In this document: piece after piece, positions 1-8,062 of the stretch
Layout: the number at the start of each line of letters is the position of its first letter
Numbering within the stretch: position 1 is the stretch's first letter
Assembly: GCF_001984125.1 (NCBI RefSeq)
Contig: NZ_MTQL01000006.1
Span: 124,001 to 188,000, forward strand
Length of the DNA stretch: 64,000 nt
Source: Leifsonia sp. ALI-44-B
Lineage (GTDB): Bacteria > Actinomycetota > Actinomycetes > Actinomycetales > Microbacteriaceae
Reading direction: 5' to 3'
Notes under the pieces: model-generated
What the model was told of the DNA's origin: nothing
Database searches by the model: none
What the model saw: only the letters and a program-made list of their open reading frames with translations
Position numbers and translations under genes: made by a program

Positions 1-64
1 GGCCGGAGGCGAGTGCCCCCACCGCCCCGAGCACGCGTTTCAGGGTGGAACGTCGAGGTGTCAT
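1..64 (-). CDS. 5' end of an exported or membrane protein (partial)
   Basis: Only the first 21 codons lie in the window and the reading frame runs off the left edge. They begin MTPRRSTLKRVLGAVGALAS, a basic N-terminus followed by a hydrophobic run, which fits the start of a signal peptide or membrane anchor. An AAAAGGG ribosome binding site sits about 8 bases before the ATG. The gene lies downstream of the LuxR regulator on the same strand. It could be a secreted solute-binding protein or enzyme, but too little is visible to name it. Confidence 0.5.
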   Translation of the reverse strand, partial: MTPRRSTLKRVLGAVGALASG

Positions 65-217
65 CGGTAAACCCTTTTCAGGTTGCGGGATGAGGGGTGG
101 ATGCACTGGGGTTCGGCCGCGCATCCGCCCGGGTTGTGATGACGATAGGTGGGGGCCGGTGCCGGGCACATGAGGGATTCCCGCATACTCGTCGGAGCCC
201 GTGATCAAGTGGATGCC

Positions 218-2230
218 TCAGCTACGGGTTTCTACGTAGCCGCCCCGGTGCACGAGCAAACTGAGCTGCGTGCGCGAGTGCACGTTCAGTTTCTGGAAGA
301 CGCGGCCGAGGTGCACCTCGACCGTGCGCACCGAGAGGTGCATGCGCCCCGCGATCTCGCGGTTGCTGGCCCCGCCGACGACGAGCCGGGCCACTTCTGC
401 TTCGCGAGCCGTGAGGGCGGCGAGCCAGGCGGGCTCGTCGTCGGGGAAGAGGCGCTGCACGGTGGCGAGAGGATGCGCCGTCTCACCGGCTTCATCGAGC
501 GGTTGAGCGCCGGCGACCGCCCGACCGCCGCTGCGGGATGCGTGGGGTGATGTGTCGTCGAACCGCGTCGGATGTTCGGGCGTCGGCCCCGGCCGGCCTG
601 CCAGACCCACACGCCGGGGAAGATGAAGAACGCTCGGTGTTGCGTCGTCGCCCGTGCGCTCTATCGGGGCCGAAGCGTCGAGCTGGCGCACGAAGGTTCC
701 GCCGAAGGGCAGGTGCAGGGGCAGGCGGGACAGCAGGGGGTCACCCGGATCGGAAACCGGCCCCCGCCGCGGCGGCGCGTCCGACACTGCCGTATGGGGG
801 GTGCTCTCGTTGCCGGCTTGCTCGACGATCCAGTGGGCCACCCGCAGGTGTGCTTCGACGAGCGGGGTGGCGCTACCGCGGGTTCCTCCGTCCCGGGCCG
901 CTTCCCGGTCGAGCGGCGCCAGAGACAGGATGCTGTCGGCGAGCGCGTGCGCGGCATCCCGGGCACCGGCGGCCCCGCGCCTCGAGAGCGCGGAGAACGC
1001 GTCGACCAGCGAGAGGCCCGCCGCGACCGTCGGATCTGACGACCTCGCCGGGGCCTCGGACCAACCTGCCTCTGACCAACCTGCCTCGGCGCTTCCCGCA
1101 GCGCCCGAACCGGCCACACCGCACGCCGCCAACCACACCCAGACGCCCGAGACGATGTCGTTCGCCGGGCCGGCGCTCGCCGCATCCGTCGAGCCCATCT
1201 GCCGGGTCAGCTCGCGGGCGCGCTCGCCGAATGCCCGGGCAGACGCCGCGTCGTCCCGTTCGGCGTGCAGGGCGGCGGCCGTCGCGAGGCCGAGGACGAT
1301 GCCGCGACCGTATGCCGGTGTGAGTCCTCGACCCGTTTCGGCTCTCCAGCGGGCTTCGAGGCGGTCGAGGTCGGCGTGCGGCACGTGCCCGTCGGCCGCG
1401 CCCACCGAGAAGATGAAGGCGGCGAGCGCGGATGCCTCGAGCATGACGTCGCCCGACCGCAGGACGGCGCCTAACCACTCGCGTGCCTCGCGGGCGTGCC
1501 CCGAGTGAAGCGCCGAGAGCCCGGCCCGCAGCTGCGCGATGGTGCGCAGGCGTCCGGGCTCCGACTGGCTGGCGGCCTCTCGGGCGACGCGGTAGGCGAA
1601 GACGCTGTCGCCGCGGCGCAGGGCCCGGCGGCTGAGGCCGAGGAGGCGCGGGACGACGTCGGGCAGCCCGCCGAGGGCGGCGAGGGAGCGATGCCAGGCG
1701 GCTTCGTACGGGGAGGATTCGGCGAGGGCCGCCGCGAGACGAGTGTGGGCGTCGGTGCGTTCAGCGACGTTTGCGGTGGCGTGGGCGACGATTCGCACGC
1801 GGGGATCGCTCAGGCGGTAGCGACGGGAGACGAACGAGACGAGGCCGTCGAACGTTCCGTCGAAGAGTCCGTCGAGCGTCAGACCGCTGGCGGCCGCGAG
1901 CACCTCCGTGCGGTCGGAGATCGACACGCTCGCAATGAGGAGGGCGCGGCGATGGGCGGCCGGGAGATTGCCCAGGCGCGGCGCCAGTCGGTCGGTCAGG
2001 GACTGCGCCGCGGGCAGGGGATCGGGGAGGGGCGCGTGGCCGGCGCGCTGCGCGGGTGTGAGAAGCGACCAGACTGCCGCGGTATCAGCGGCGCCGGTGA
2101 GGGTGCGGGTGCCGGTGCCAGCGACAGTCCCGGGCCCCGCGCCAGCGCCGTCCGTGTCGGTGTCTGCCTCGCCGCGCAGCGCGTGCGCCACGCAGGCCCG
2201 CACCCAGGCCGTTTCGGCGTTACTCGCCAT
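218..2230 (-). CDS. LuxR-family transcriptional regulator, LAL-like without an ATPase domain
   Basis: The C-terminus (about residues 604-665) is a clear LuxR/GerE helix-turn-helix: LTAREAEVARLVVGGASNRE, then a recognition helix with SVRTVEVHLG. The first 540 residues are Ala/Arg-rich helical repeats like the winged-helix/TPR part of large LAL regulators. No Walker A or B motif is visible, and the protein is shorter than full LAL proteins (about 900 residues), so it resembles a LAL regulator without its N-terminal ATPase. Residues 20-50 are a low-complexity Gly/Thr stretch. It has its own promoter about 50 bases upstream. Its target is unknown; the adjacent sugar transporter is one candidate. 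Confidence 0.85.
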   Translation of the reverse strand: MASNAETAWVRACVAHALRGEADTDTDGAGAGPGTVAGTGTRTLTGAADTAAVWSLLTPAQRAGHAPLPDPLPAAQSLTDRLAPRLGNLPAAHRRALLIASVSISDRTEVLAAASGLTLDGLFDGTFDGLVSFVSRRYRLSDPRVRIVAHATANVAERTDAHTRLAAALAESSPYEAAWHRSLAALGGLPDVVPRLLGLSRRALRRGDSVFAYRVAREAASQSEPGRLRTIAQLRAGLSALHSGHAREAREWLGAVLRSGDVMLEASALAAFIFSVGAADGHVPHADLDRLEARWRAETGRGLTPAYGRGIVLGLATAAALHAERDDAASARAFGERARELTRQMGSTDAASAGPANDIVSGVWVWLAACGVAGSGAAGSAEAGWSEAGWSEAPARSSDPTVAAGLSLVDAFSALSRRGAAGARDAAHALADSILSLAPLDREAARDGGTRGSATPLVEAHLRVAHWIVEQAGNESTPHTAVSDAPPRRGPVSDPGDPLLSRLPLHLPFGGTFVRQLDASAPIERTGDDATPSVLHLPRRVGLAGRPGPTPEHPTRFDDTSPHASRSGGRAVAGAQPLDEAGETAHPLATVQRLFPDDEPAWLAALTAREAEVARLVVGGASNREIAGRMHLSVRTVEVHLGRVFQKLNVHSRTQLSLLVHRGGYVETRS

Positions 2231-2278
2231 CTGAGCCCCGATCGTGTCGTGAACCCGGTGCCCGCCACCGTTCCCGGT

Positions 2279-2308
2279 ATGTTACCCATCCTTACAAACC
2301 CGTGTCAC
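2279..2308 (-). promoter_or_regulatory. Putative promoter of the LuxR gene
   Basis: On the minus strand GTGACA (2303-2308) and TAACAT (2279-2284) are separated by 18 bases. This puts the transcription start about 40 bases before the LuxR ATG. The rest of 2231-2441 shows no gene. Confidence 0.5.
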
Positions 2309-2441
2309 CCATTCGGGGGAAGCGTGTTGCAACCGAAACATCCGGCCCCGTCCGCACGACGAGCCCGCACGGCGAGGGCAACGGCGAGGGCAGCGACGAG
2401 GGCACCGGCGGCTGCGAGGGTGACGGCGACGGCGGCACCGA

Positions 2442-2975
2442 TCAGGGTTCGGGCACCTCGGCGCTGAAATCCCGTTCGACGGTGCGCACCTCGACATCGG
2501 TCAGCACACCGTCCTCGACGGTCGCAATCATCAGCGTGCACCGCGGCTGCCGGCGACGATCGGTGGGCGACCCGGGGTTGAGCAGCCGCATACCGCGCGG
2601 CGACACCGAGTCCCAGGGGATGTGGCTATGCCCGAAGATGAGCACATCCACATCGGGGAACGCGACATCCGCTCGCTTCTCCCGCCCGGTCGTCGCACCG
2701 GTCTCGTGAATGACGGCGAACCGCAGCCCGTCGAGCTCGAAGCGCGCCACCTCGGGCAGTCGCTCCCGCAGCACGCCGTGGTCGTTGTTGCCGTACACGC
2801 CGACGAAGCGCGGCGAGAGGCGTTCGAGCACGTCGAGGGTCGCGACATCCACCCAATCGCCCGCGTGCACGACGAGGTCGACCTCATCGATGGCCTCGAC
2901 GACCGCACGCGGCAATCGCGGGGCCCGGGCCGGGATATGCGTGTCGCTGATGAGAAGGATTCTGTGACGCGTCAT
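2442..2975 (-). CDS. Metallophosphoesterase, YfcE/MJ0936-type
   Basis: A 177-residue calcineurin-like phosphoesterase with the full metal-binding set: SDTHIP (D11, H13), HAGDW (D40), GNNDHG (N63-N64), a lone His at 90 and GHSHIP (115-120). The length is normal for small YfcE-like phosphodiesterases, which hydrolyse phosphodiesters using two metal ions. The ATG overlaps the stop of the upstream ABC permease (ATGA), so it is translationally coupled to the sugar transporter genes. The natural substrate is unknown. An ATG far upstream in the same frame is ignored because it would run antiparallel through the permease gene in another frame. Confidence 0.88.
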   Translation of the reverse strand: MTRHRILLISDTHIPARAPRLPRAVVEAIDEVDLVVHAGDWVDVATLDVLERLSPRFVGVYGNNDHGVLRERLPEVARFELDGLRFAVIHETGATTGREKRADVAFPDVDVLIFGHSHIPWDSVSPRGMRLLNPGSPTDRRRQPRCTLMIATVEDGVLTDVEVRTVERDFSAEVPEP

Positions 2976-3955
2976 CCCTTGCGGCCCTGTGTGGCGATGC
3001 CCTCGACGAAGTAGCGCTGCCCGAACGAGAAGATGATGAGCATCGGCAGGGTAATGAGCAGGGCCGCGACCATGACGTATTGGTAGTCGCCCTGGCCGCC
3101 GTTCGTGGGCGAGTACTTGGTCATGGCGTAGGCGAGGCCGAGGGGCGCCGTGAACTGCTCGACCGACCCGGCGTTCAGGTAGATGAGCGCGGCCTGCAGG
3201 TTGTTCCACGACGACTGGAACTCGAAGATGAACACGATGATGAACGACGGGATGCTGAGGGGCATGGCGATCTTCGTGAACAACTGCCAGTTCGACGCCC
3301 CGTCGAGCCGGGCGGCCTCGAACAGTTCGCGGGGCAGCCCCAAGTAGAACTGCCGCTGCAGGAAGATGTAGAACGCCGACCCGAAGAGGTTCATGCCGAA
3401 GAGCGGAACCCACGTGCCGATGAGGCCCAGCTCCTTCCAGATGAGGTACTGGGGGATCATGGTGACGGCGCCCGGCAGCATCATGGTGGCGAGCACCAGG
3501 CCGAAGAGCAGGCCGCGACCCGGGAAGCGGAAGTAGGCGAACCCGAACGCCACGGCCGAACTCGAGATCGCGACGAGGGCGGCGGCGAGCAGGGCGATGA
3601 TGAGCGAGTTGCCGAGCCAGTTGAGCAGCGGCAGCTGGTTCCACACCTCGGCGTAGTTGTCGAACGTGAGGGTCTTGGGGATCAGCGCATTGTCGAACAC
3701 CTCGCCGCGCGGCTTGAGGCTCGCGGCCAGCAGCCACACGAACGGGTAGAGGAACAGCAGCGCGAAGATGACGAGCACGGCGCCGAGCAGCAGGCGGCCG
3801 ACGAGGGTCTGCGGTCCACTGCGGCGCGGGCCGGTCAGGCGGCGGCGACGGCCGTTTCGGGATGACTCGGGCCCCGCGTTCTGGGCGATGGCGGGATCGG
3901 CGAGCGCTCCGGCGGCGAGTTTCGCGGCATCCGGGCTGGACTGGGTGACGCTCAT
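2972..3955 (-). CDS. Carbohydrate ABC transporter permease, MalG/CUT1 type
   Basis: A 327-residue inner-membrane permease with six predicted transmembrane segments after a Pro/Arg-rich N-terminal tail. The EAA loop appears as EAARLDGASNWQLFTKIAMP, the contact site for the shared ATPase (MsiK type). Length and loop match the MalG subunit of CUT1 importers. Its start overlaps the stop of the MalF-like gene by one base, so the two are coupled. No ATPase gene is adjacent, which is normal for CUT1 systems using a shared ATPase. The sugar cannot be told from the sequence. Confidence 0.92.
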   Translation of the reverse strand: MSVTQSSPDAAKLAAGALADPAIAQNAGPESSRNGRRRRLTGPRRSGPQTLVGRLLLGAVLVIFALLFLYPFVWLLAASLKPRGEVFDNALIPKTLTFDNYAEVWNQLPLLNWLGNSLIIALLAAALVAISSSAVAFGFAYFRFPGRGLLFGLVLATMMLPGAVTMIPQYLIWKELGLIGTWVPLFGMNLFGSAFYIFLQRQFYLGLPRELFEAARLDGASNWQLFTKIAMPLSIPSFIIVFIFEFQSSWNNLQAALIYLNAGSVEQFTAPLGLAYAMTKYSPTNGGQGDYQYVMVAALLITLPMLIIFSFGQRYFVEGIATQGRKG

Positions 3956-4971
3956 CAGCGGTCATCTCCCTCGTAGTAGACGAATCGGTTGCCGAATTTC
4001 ACCTGCACGAGCGTGATGAGCAGGATGATGACGAACAGCAGCCAGGCCATGGCGGCCGCGAAACCGAAGTTGAATTGACGGAACGCCTGCTGGAAGAGGT
4101 AGACGGCGTAGAAGAGCGACGATTCGGGCGACGAACTCGACTGGTCGCGCCAGAAGAGCAGATACGCCTGGTCGAAGACTTGGAAGGCCGCGATCGTCAA
4201 CACGATGACGTTGAAGAAGATGGCGCCCGAGATCATGGGCACCGTGATGCGGAAGAACGTGCGGATGGGGCCGGCGCCGTCGAGCGAGGCCACCTCATAG
4301 AGTTCGCGCGGCACGTTCTTCAGCGCGGCGAGGAAGATGACCATGGTTCCGGCCACGCCCCACAGGGTCATGATGACGATGGACGGTTTCACCCAGGCGG
4401 GGTCGATGAGCCACTGCGGCCCCTCGATGCCGAAGATGCCGAGGAACTGGTTGATGGCGCCCGTGTTGCCGTTCAGCAGGAGGAGGAACACGGCGGCCGT
4501 CGCCACGGTGGGCGTCATCTTGGGCAGGTAATACAGGGTGCGGAAGAACCCGGCGCCGCGGCCGACCTTGTCGAGCAGCAGGGCGAGCACGAGCGCGAAG
4601 GCGATCTCGAGCGGCACGGCCATGACGGCGTAGAAGAGCGTGTTGGCGAGCGAGACGCCCACCTTGGGGTCGGTGAAGAGGGCCTCGTAGTTGGCGAGCC
4701 CGACGGGGGTCGAGGTGTTGGCCGCCAGGTTGTAGCGGCTGAACGAAATGACCAGGCTGTAGGCCATGGCGCCGACCGTGAAGATGAGGAATCCGATCAC
4801 CCAGGGGGCGATGAACAGATAGCCCGAGATGGCTTCGCGGCGGTTGAAGCGATCGCGGTGCGGTTTGGGTTTCTTGCCCGCGCGGCGACCGGCGCTCTGT
4901 GAGGTTTTCTCACTGTCCGGGCCGTCGGGTTCTTTTCCTGTCGGGCTGGTCTTCGGTGTGACGACCGTCAT
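3955..4971 (-). CDS. Carbohydrate ABC transporter permease, MalF/CUT1 type
   Basis: A 338-residue permease with six membrane segments and an EAA loop EVASLDGAGPIRTFFRITVP. It is the partner of the following MalG-like protein. I chose the ATG at 4971 because AGGAG lies 6 bases before it. A longer reading (start near 5022) would begin around the predicted transcription start. A substrate-binding protein gene would be expected just upstream but is absent there. The operon is likely repressed by a LacI-type regulator acting at the palindromes at 5031-5074. Confidence 0.9.
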   Translation of the reverse strand: MTVVTPKTSPTGKEPDGPDSEKTSQSAGRRAGKKPKPHRDRFNRREAISGYLFIAPWVIGFLIFTVGAMAYSLVISFSRYNLAANTSTPVGLANYEALFTDPKVGVSLANTLFYAVMAVPLEIAFALVLALLLDKVGRGAGFFRTLYYLPKMTPTVATAAVFLLLLNGNTGAINQFLGIFGIEGPQWLIDPAWVKPSIVIMTLWGVAGTMVIFLAALKNVPRELYEVASLDGAGPIRTFFRITVPMISGAIFFNVIVLTIAAFQVFDQAYLLFWRDQSSSSPESSLFYAVYLFQQAFRQFNFGFAAAMAWLLFVIILLITLVQVKFGNRFVYYEGDDR

Positions 4972-5024
4972 GGGTTCTCCTGGGTGTGCTGTGGCGGCGC
5001 TCAGGCGCCAATGCCGATTCAACG

Positions 5025-5053
5025 AATGTAGAAGCGCTTCTCCTCGGTGACAA
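5025..5053 (-). promoter_or_regulatory. Promoter of the sugar ABC permease operon
   Basis: The minus strand carries TTGTCA (5048-5053) and TACATT (5025-5030) separated by exactly 17 bases, close to the housekeeping consensus. Transcription would start near 5018, leaving a leader of about 47 bases. Confidence 0.75.
5031..5040. promoter_or_regulatory. Palindromic operator GAAGCGCTTC inside the promoter spacer
   Basis: A perfect 10-bp palindrome abuts the -10 hexamer. LacI-family operators typically have a central CG with symmetric arms, as here. Binding would block RNA polymerase. Confidence 0.65.
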
Positions 5054-5060
5054 GGGAGTG

Positions 5061-5074
5061 CTTCTCCGGAGAAG
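5061..5074. promoter_or_regulatory. Palindromic operator CTTCTCCGGAGAAG upstream of the -35 box
   Basis: A perfect 14-bp palindrome 8 bp upstream of the -35 hexamer. Its centre is about 32 bp (three helical turns) from the centre of the 5031-5040 palindrome, suitable for cooperative binding of a dimeric repressor. The stretch 5075-5326 shows no gene. Confidence 0.6.
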
Positions 5075-5326
5075 TCGTTCTAGACTGTTGCTCCCTAACG
5101 GGGGGCAAGCCTCGTGCCAATCCGTGATAGCCCCGCTCCCGAACGGGTGACACGGCCGCACGACCGCTCATATTCCGGACACGTCGCCTTCACCTTTCGG
5201 ATGTCTATGCGCAACCTGTGAGCCCGAGAGTGCGAACACGGGCCGAAGCGCAGCCGCTCCGGCCGGTCATCCACCGCGCGCCCGACGCCCGGATCCTCGT
5301 TCGTTCCCACTCGCCCCGGGGGAGTC

Positions 5327-5941
5327 ATGGCGCCAGGCGCTCGCATCGTGTTCACCTCGTTCGCCGCGCGTACCGACCCCATGCTGGCCGCCTGGTCGAG
5401 GTTCCAGGCAGAGCTCGACGGCGTGGATGCGCGAGGCCGGCGTTCCGGCGACACCCCAGAGCCCTTCGGCACGACGTCCGCACGAGTGATGGCGGAACCC
5501 GACGTCCGCGCCCCGATCGATGCCCGCGCCCACGCCGACACCCGCACGCAGCTCGATGCCCGCTCGCAGACCGATGCCCGGACGAAAGCCGCCCGCGGGC
5601 TCGCCGAACCCGCCGTCGTCTGGCGCCTCCTCGCACCCAACAACCGCGAACTCGCGCGCAGCGCGCACCTCTACCGCACCATCGTCGACGCCGAGCGTCA
5701 CGCCGTGCAGCTGCAGAACTCGTCCGAGGACCTCGAGGTGTCCCTCGTGCTCGGCCCTCGGCCCGGCATGCGCGGCTGGGTAGCCTCGCACCGCGGGGTC
5801 GTCGTGCTCACGTGCGGCCGGTGGTACGGGGGAGCAGCCGCCAACAGTGAGTCCGCGGCCGCCGCCGTGCAGCTCGTCGCCTCGGCCGCCATCGCGCGCT
5901 CGCCGGGGTCCGCTGCGGCCACCCTGGTCGGATCGGCCTAG
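5327..5941 (+). CDS. Hypothetical protein, first gene of the kinase/Pst/WxL locus
   Basis: A 204-residue soluble protein without signal peptide. Residues 55-92 are a low-complexity acidic/basic stretch with repeated DAR/DTR units. From about residue 95 a compact domain follows (WRLLAPNNRELARSAHLYRT, then EVSLVLGPR), faintly like the YegP/DUF1508 fold; this is only a resemblance. GGGGGAG precedes the ATG by 2-3 bases. Two bases separate its stop from the kinase gene, so it is co-transcribed and translated with the kinase. Function unknown; it may be a kinase partner or substrate. Confidence 0.7.
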   Translation: MAPGARIVFTSFAARTDPMLAAWSRFQAELDGVDARGRRSGDTPEPFGTTSARVMAEPDVRAPIDARAHADTRTQLDARSQTDARTKAARGLAEPAVVWRLLAPNNRELARSAHLYRTIVDAERHAVQLQNSSEDLEVSLVLGPRPGMRGWVASHRGVVVLTCGRWYGGAAANSESAAAAVQLVASAAIARSPGSAAATLVGSA

Positions 5942-5943
5942 GC

Positions 5944-7920
5944 GTGTTGCTGTCGGGGCGCTGGAAGCTGGGGGAGTTGCTCGGGACGGGCGGCTCGGCA
6001 TCCGTGTATGCCGCCACCGTGTATACCGGCACCCAGGAGGTCGGCACCGAGGAGGCCAGCACCGTTGCGACCGGCACCGTTGCGACCGGCACACCGAACC
6101 CCGCAGCCCGCGTTGCCATCAAGGTGTTACACCCGCACCTCTCGGCCGACGAAGCGTTGCGGGAGGCATTCTTCGCCGAAGCCCGCGCGACAGAGGGGCT
6201 CACACACCCGGGAGTGGTGTCGGCCATCGCAACGGGCGTGCACCGCTCGGACGACGAGGAGCGCGCCTGGATCGCCTTCCCGTTCCGAGAGGGACGTTCG
6301 CTCGCCGAAACCGTGACCGAGGGCGGCCCCCTCACCGTGCCCGACGCCCTGGCGCTCGCCGCCGACCTCGCCCGCGCCACCGCCGCGGTGCACGCCACAG
6401 GCCTCGTGCACCGCGACATCTCACCCGCCAACGTGCTCGTGCACCGCCGCCCCGACGGCACCCTCGACGTGAGCCTCATCGACTTCGGCCTCGCCGACAC
6501 ACCGGGCAAGCCCTCGACGGGCAGCGACGTGCTGCGCTCGACGGCCGACCCGGATGCCCCGCACGGCGTGCTCGGCAACGCCGACTACGTCTCACCCGAA
6601 CAATCCATCGCCGCCCCCGTCGACGAACGCGGCGACGTCTACCAGCTCTCGGCCGTGCTCTTCTTCGCCCTCGTCGGACACGCGCCCTACGTCAGGCCCA
6701 CCCCCGAACGCACCATGGCCGCCCACCGCGAGGCGCTCCCACCCGTGCCCTCGGCCGAGAACAGCCGCATCCCCGGCGAGGTCGACCGCGTCGTCGTGCG
6801 CGGCCTCGCCAAACATCCTGACGACCGGTGGCAGAGTGCGACGGCGCTCGCCGAGGCCCTCGAGCGCATCCGGGTGCGGCGCGGCTGGGCGGCGGCTGGC
6901 GCGGCTGGCATGGCTGGCGCTACGGGCGCGGCGGATGCCTCGGTGACGAAGCGTCTGCCGGCTGCCGTGGCCGGGCTGGGCGGCGCTGCTCTGGGTGCCG
7001 CCGCTGCGACGACCGTTCTCGGCACGAACCGCGGCCTTCCCGGTGCGCCGACCACCTCCCTGCGGCCGGCCACGGCGACCGGCTCGACTGCTGCCTCGAC
7101 TGCCGCCTCGACTGCCGCCTTCCGAACGCCCGTCCGACCCCTCGACGCGACGACCGCCGCCGCCGAACCGGACGACTCGGGCCGCCTGCTCTGGCCTTGG
7201 GTGGCCGGGCTCGTGGTGCTGGCCACCGTCACGGCCATCTGGGTGGGCGCGGCCACGGGGGCGCCATCGTCCTCCGAGGCCGGGGAGTCGCCGGCCCCGA
7301 GCGCCACGGCAGCCCCCGCACCCGCGCCGACGGCATCGACGCCCGCGCCCCTGCCATCCGATGTGCCCGCCCCGGCGCCCGCAGCCACGGCGACCGTGCC
7401 CGAACTCGCGGGTGTCTCGCTAGCCGCCGCCGAACGCCTGTTGACGGCGGCCGGGCTGCTGCCCGGTGCCGTCTCTCGTCAGGATTCGCCGCTCGCCGCC
7501 GACGCCGTGCTGTCCACCGGATCGCCGGCGGGTGCCGCCGTGCCCGAGGGAACCGCCATCGATCTCGTCGTGGCCTCCGGGTCGAACGCCGTCCCGCCCG
7601 TCACGGGTCTCACCTCGCAGGCGGCCGTCCAGGCTGTGCAGGCCGCCGGTTTCGCGGTGCGCCTCGACAGCCGCGCCGTGACCTCGCCGTCGCAGGCCGA
7701 CATCGTGCTCGAGGCGTCGCCGGGCGAGGGATCTCGCCAGGCCACCGGGTCGGTCGTCAGCCTGGTCGTCGGGCACAGTGCTCCGCAGCCCGGAACGCAG
7801 CCGGGCACCTCTCCGACGGCACCCGCAAACCCGGGCAACCCGAAACCGGCGAACCCGCCCGCCACGACGGCCCCGACATCCGGCGCCCAGGCACCACCCC
7901 AAAGCGGGGGACGAGGCTGA
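5944..7920 (+). CDS. Membrane Ser/Thr protein kinase with C-terminal PASTA domains
   Basis: A 658-residue eukaryotic-type kinase. Glycine loop GTGGSASVYA (14-23), catalytic lysine VAIK (K60), catalytic loop HRDISPANVLV (156-166) and DFG (180-182) are intact. One membrane span lies near residues 417-440, then a Pro/Ala linker and two to three PASTA-like repeats (about 480-625), which in this family bind peptidoglycan or lipid II. Unusual is an insert of about 33 residues between the glycine loop and VAIK, rich in Thr/Val/Gly and built from a 15-bp DNA repeat. The GTG start is 2 bases after the previous stop. Its place before pstC suggests it senses the wall and phosphorylates locus proteins; that role is inferred. 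Confidence 0.9.
   Translation: MLLSGRWKLGELLGTGGSASVYAATVYTGTQEVGTEEASTVATGTVATGTPNPAARVAIKVLHPHLSADEALREAFFAEARATEGLTHPGVVSAIATGVHRSDDEERAWIAFPFREGRSLAETVTEGGPLTVPDALALAADLARATAAVHATGLVHRDISPANVLVHRRPDGTLDVSLIDFGLADTPGKPSTGSDVLRSTADPDAPHGVLGNADYVSPEQSIAAPVDERGDVYQLSAVLFFALVGHAPYVRPTPERTMAAHREALPPVPSAENSRIPGEVDRVVVRGLAKHPDDRWQSATALAEALERIRVRRGWAAAGAAGMAGATGAADASVTKRLPAAVAGLGGAALGAAAATTVLGTNRGLPGAPTTSLRPATATGSTAASTAASTAAFRTPVRPLDATTAAAEPDDSGRLLWPWVAGLVVLATVTAIWVGAATGAPSSSEAGESPAPSATAAPAPAPTASTPAPLPSDVPAPAPAATATVPELAGVSLAAAERLLTAAGLLPGAVSRQDSPLAADAVLSTGSPAGAAVPEGTAIDLVVASGSNAVPPVTGLTSQAAVQAVQAAGFAVRLDSRAVTSPSQADIVLEASPGEGSRQATGSVVSLVVGHSAPQPGTQPGTSPTAPANPGNPKPANPPATTAPTSGAQAPPQSGGRG
6061..6090 (+). 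repeat. Tandem 15-bp repeat (two copies) inside the kinase gene
   Basis: ACCGTTGCGACCGGC occurs twice back to back and encodes TVATG-TVATG in the insert between the kinase glycine loop and the catalytic lysine. Confidence 0.9.
7083..7118 (+). repeat. Tandem 12-bp repeat (three copies) in the kinase juxtamembrane linker
   Basis: CTCGACTGCCGC occurs three times, the first copy with one change, encoding STAA repeats just before the membrane span. Confidence 0.85.
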
Positions 7921-7967
7921 TGTTTCCGGGCCTCGCGCGCCTGTTCCTCGTCTCGGGGCAATGGCTC

Positions 7968-8000
7968 CTTCACCTTGTCGATGCCCGCCGTTCACCGAAC
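7968..8000 (+). promoter_or_regulatory. PHO-box-like repeats before pstC
   Basis: CTTCACCTTGT (7968-7978) and GTTCACCGAAC (7990-8000) share TTCACC and begin exactly 22 bp apart, two helical turns. Actinobacterial PhoP sites are 11-bp direct repeats starting G(G/T)TCA. The middle 11-bp unit is a poor match. The rest of the 142-bp gap shows no clear -10 box. Confidence 0.4.
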
Positions 8001-8062
8001 GACCGGATCGTGTGCTTGCGGCGCGATGCCGGAACACCGAACACCCCCCACCGAAAGTGCTC

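Noticed and set aside
2305-2541. Minus-strand frame encoding a hydrophobic, membrane-like stretch after the metallophosphoesterase
   Set aside because: It overlaps the phosphoesterase out of frame, has no start codon or ribosome binding site near the hydrophobic part, and the hydrophobicity follows from GCC/GTC-rich composition.
7921-8062. Small frame starting ATG at 7919 between the kinase and pstC
   Set aside because: Overlaps the kinase stop, lacks coding character, and occupies the region with the PHO-like repeats.
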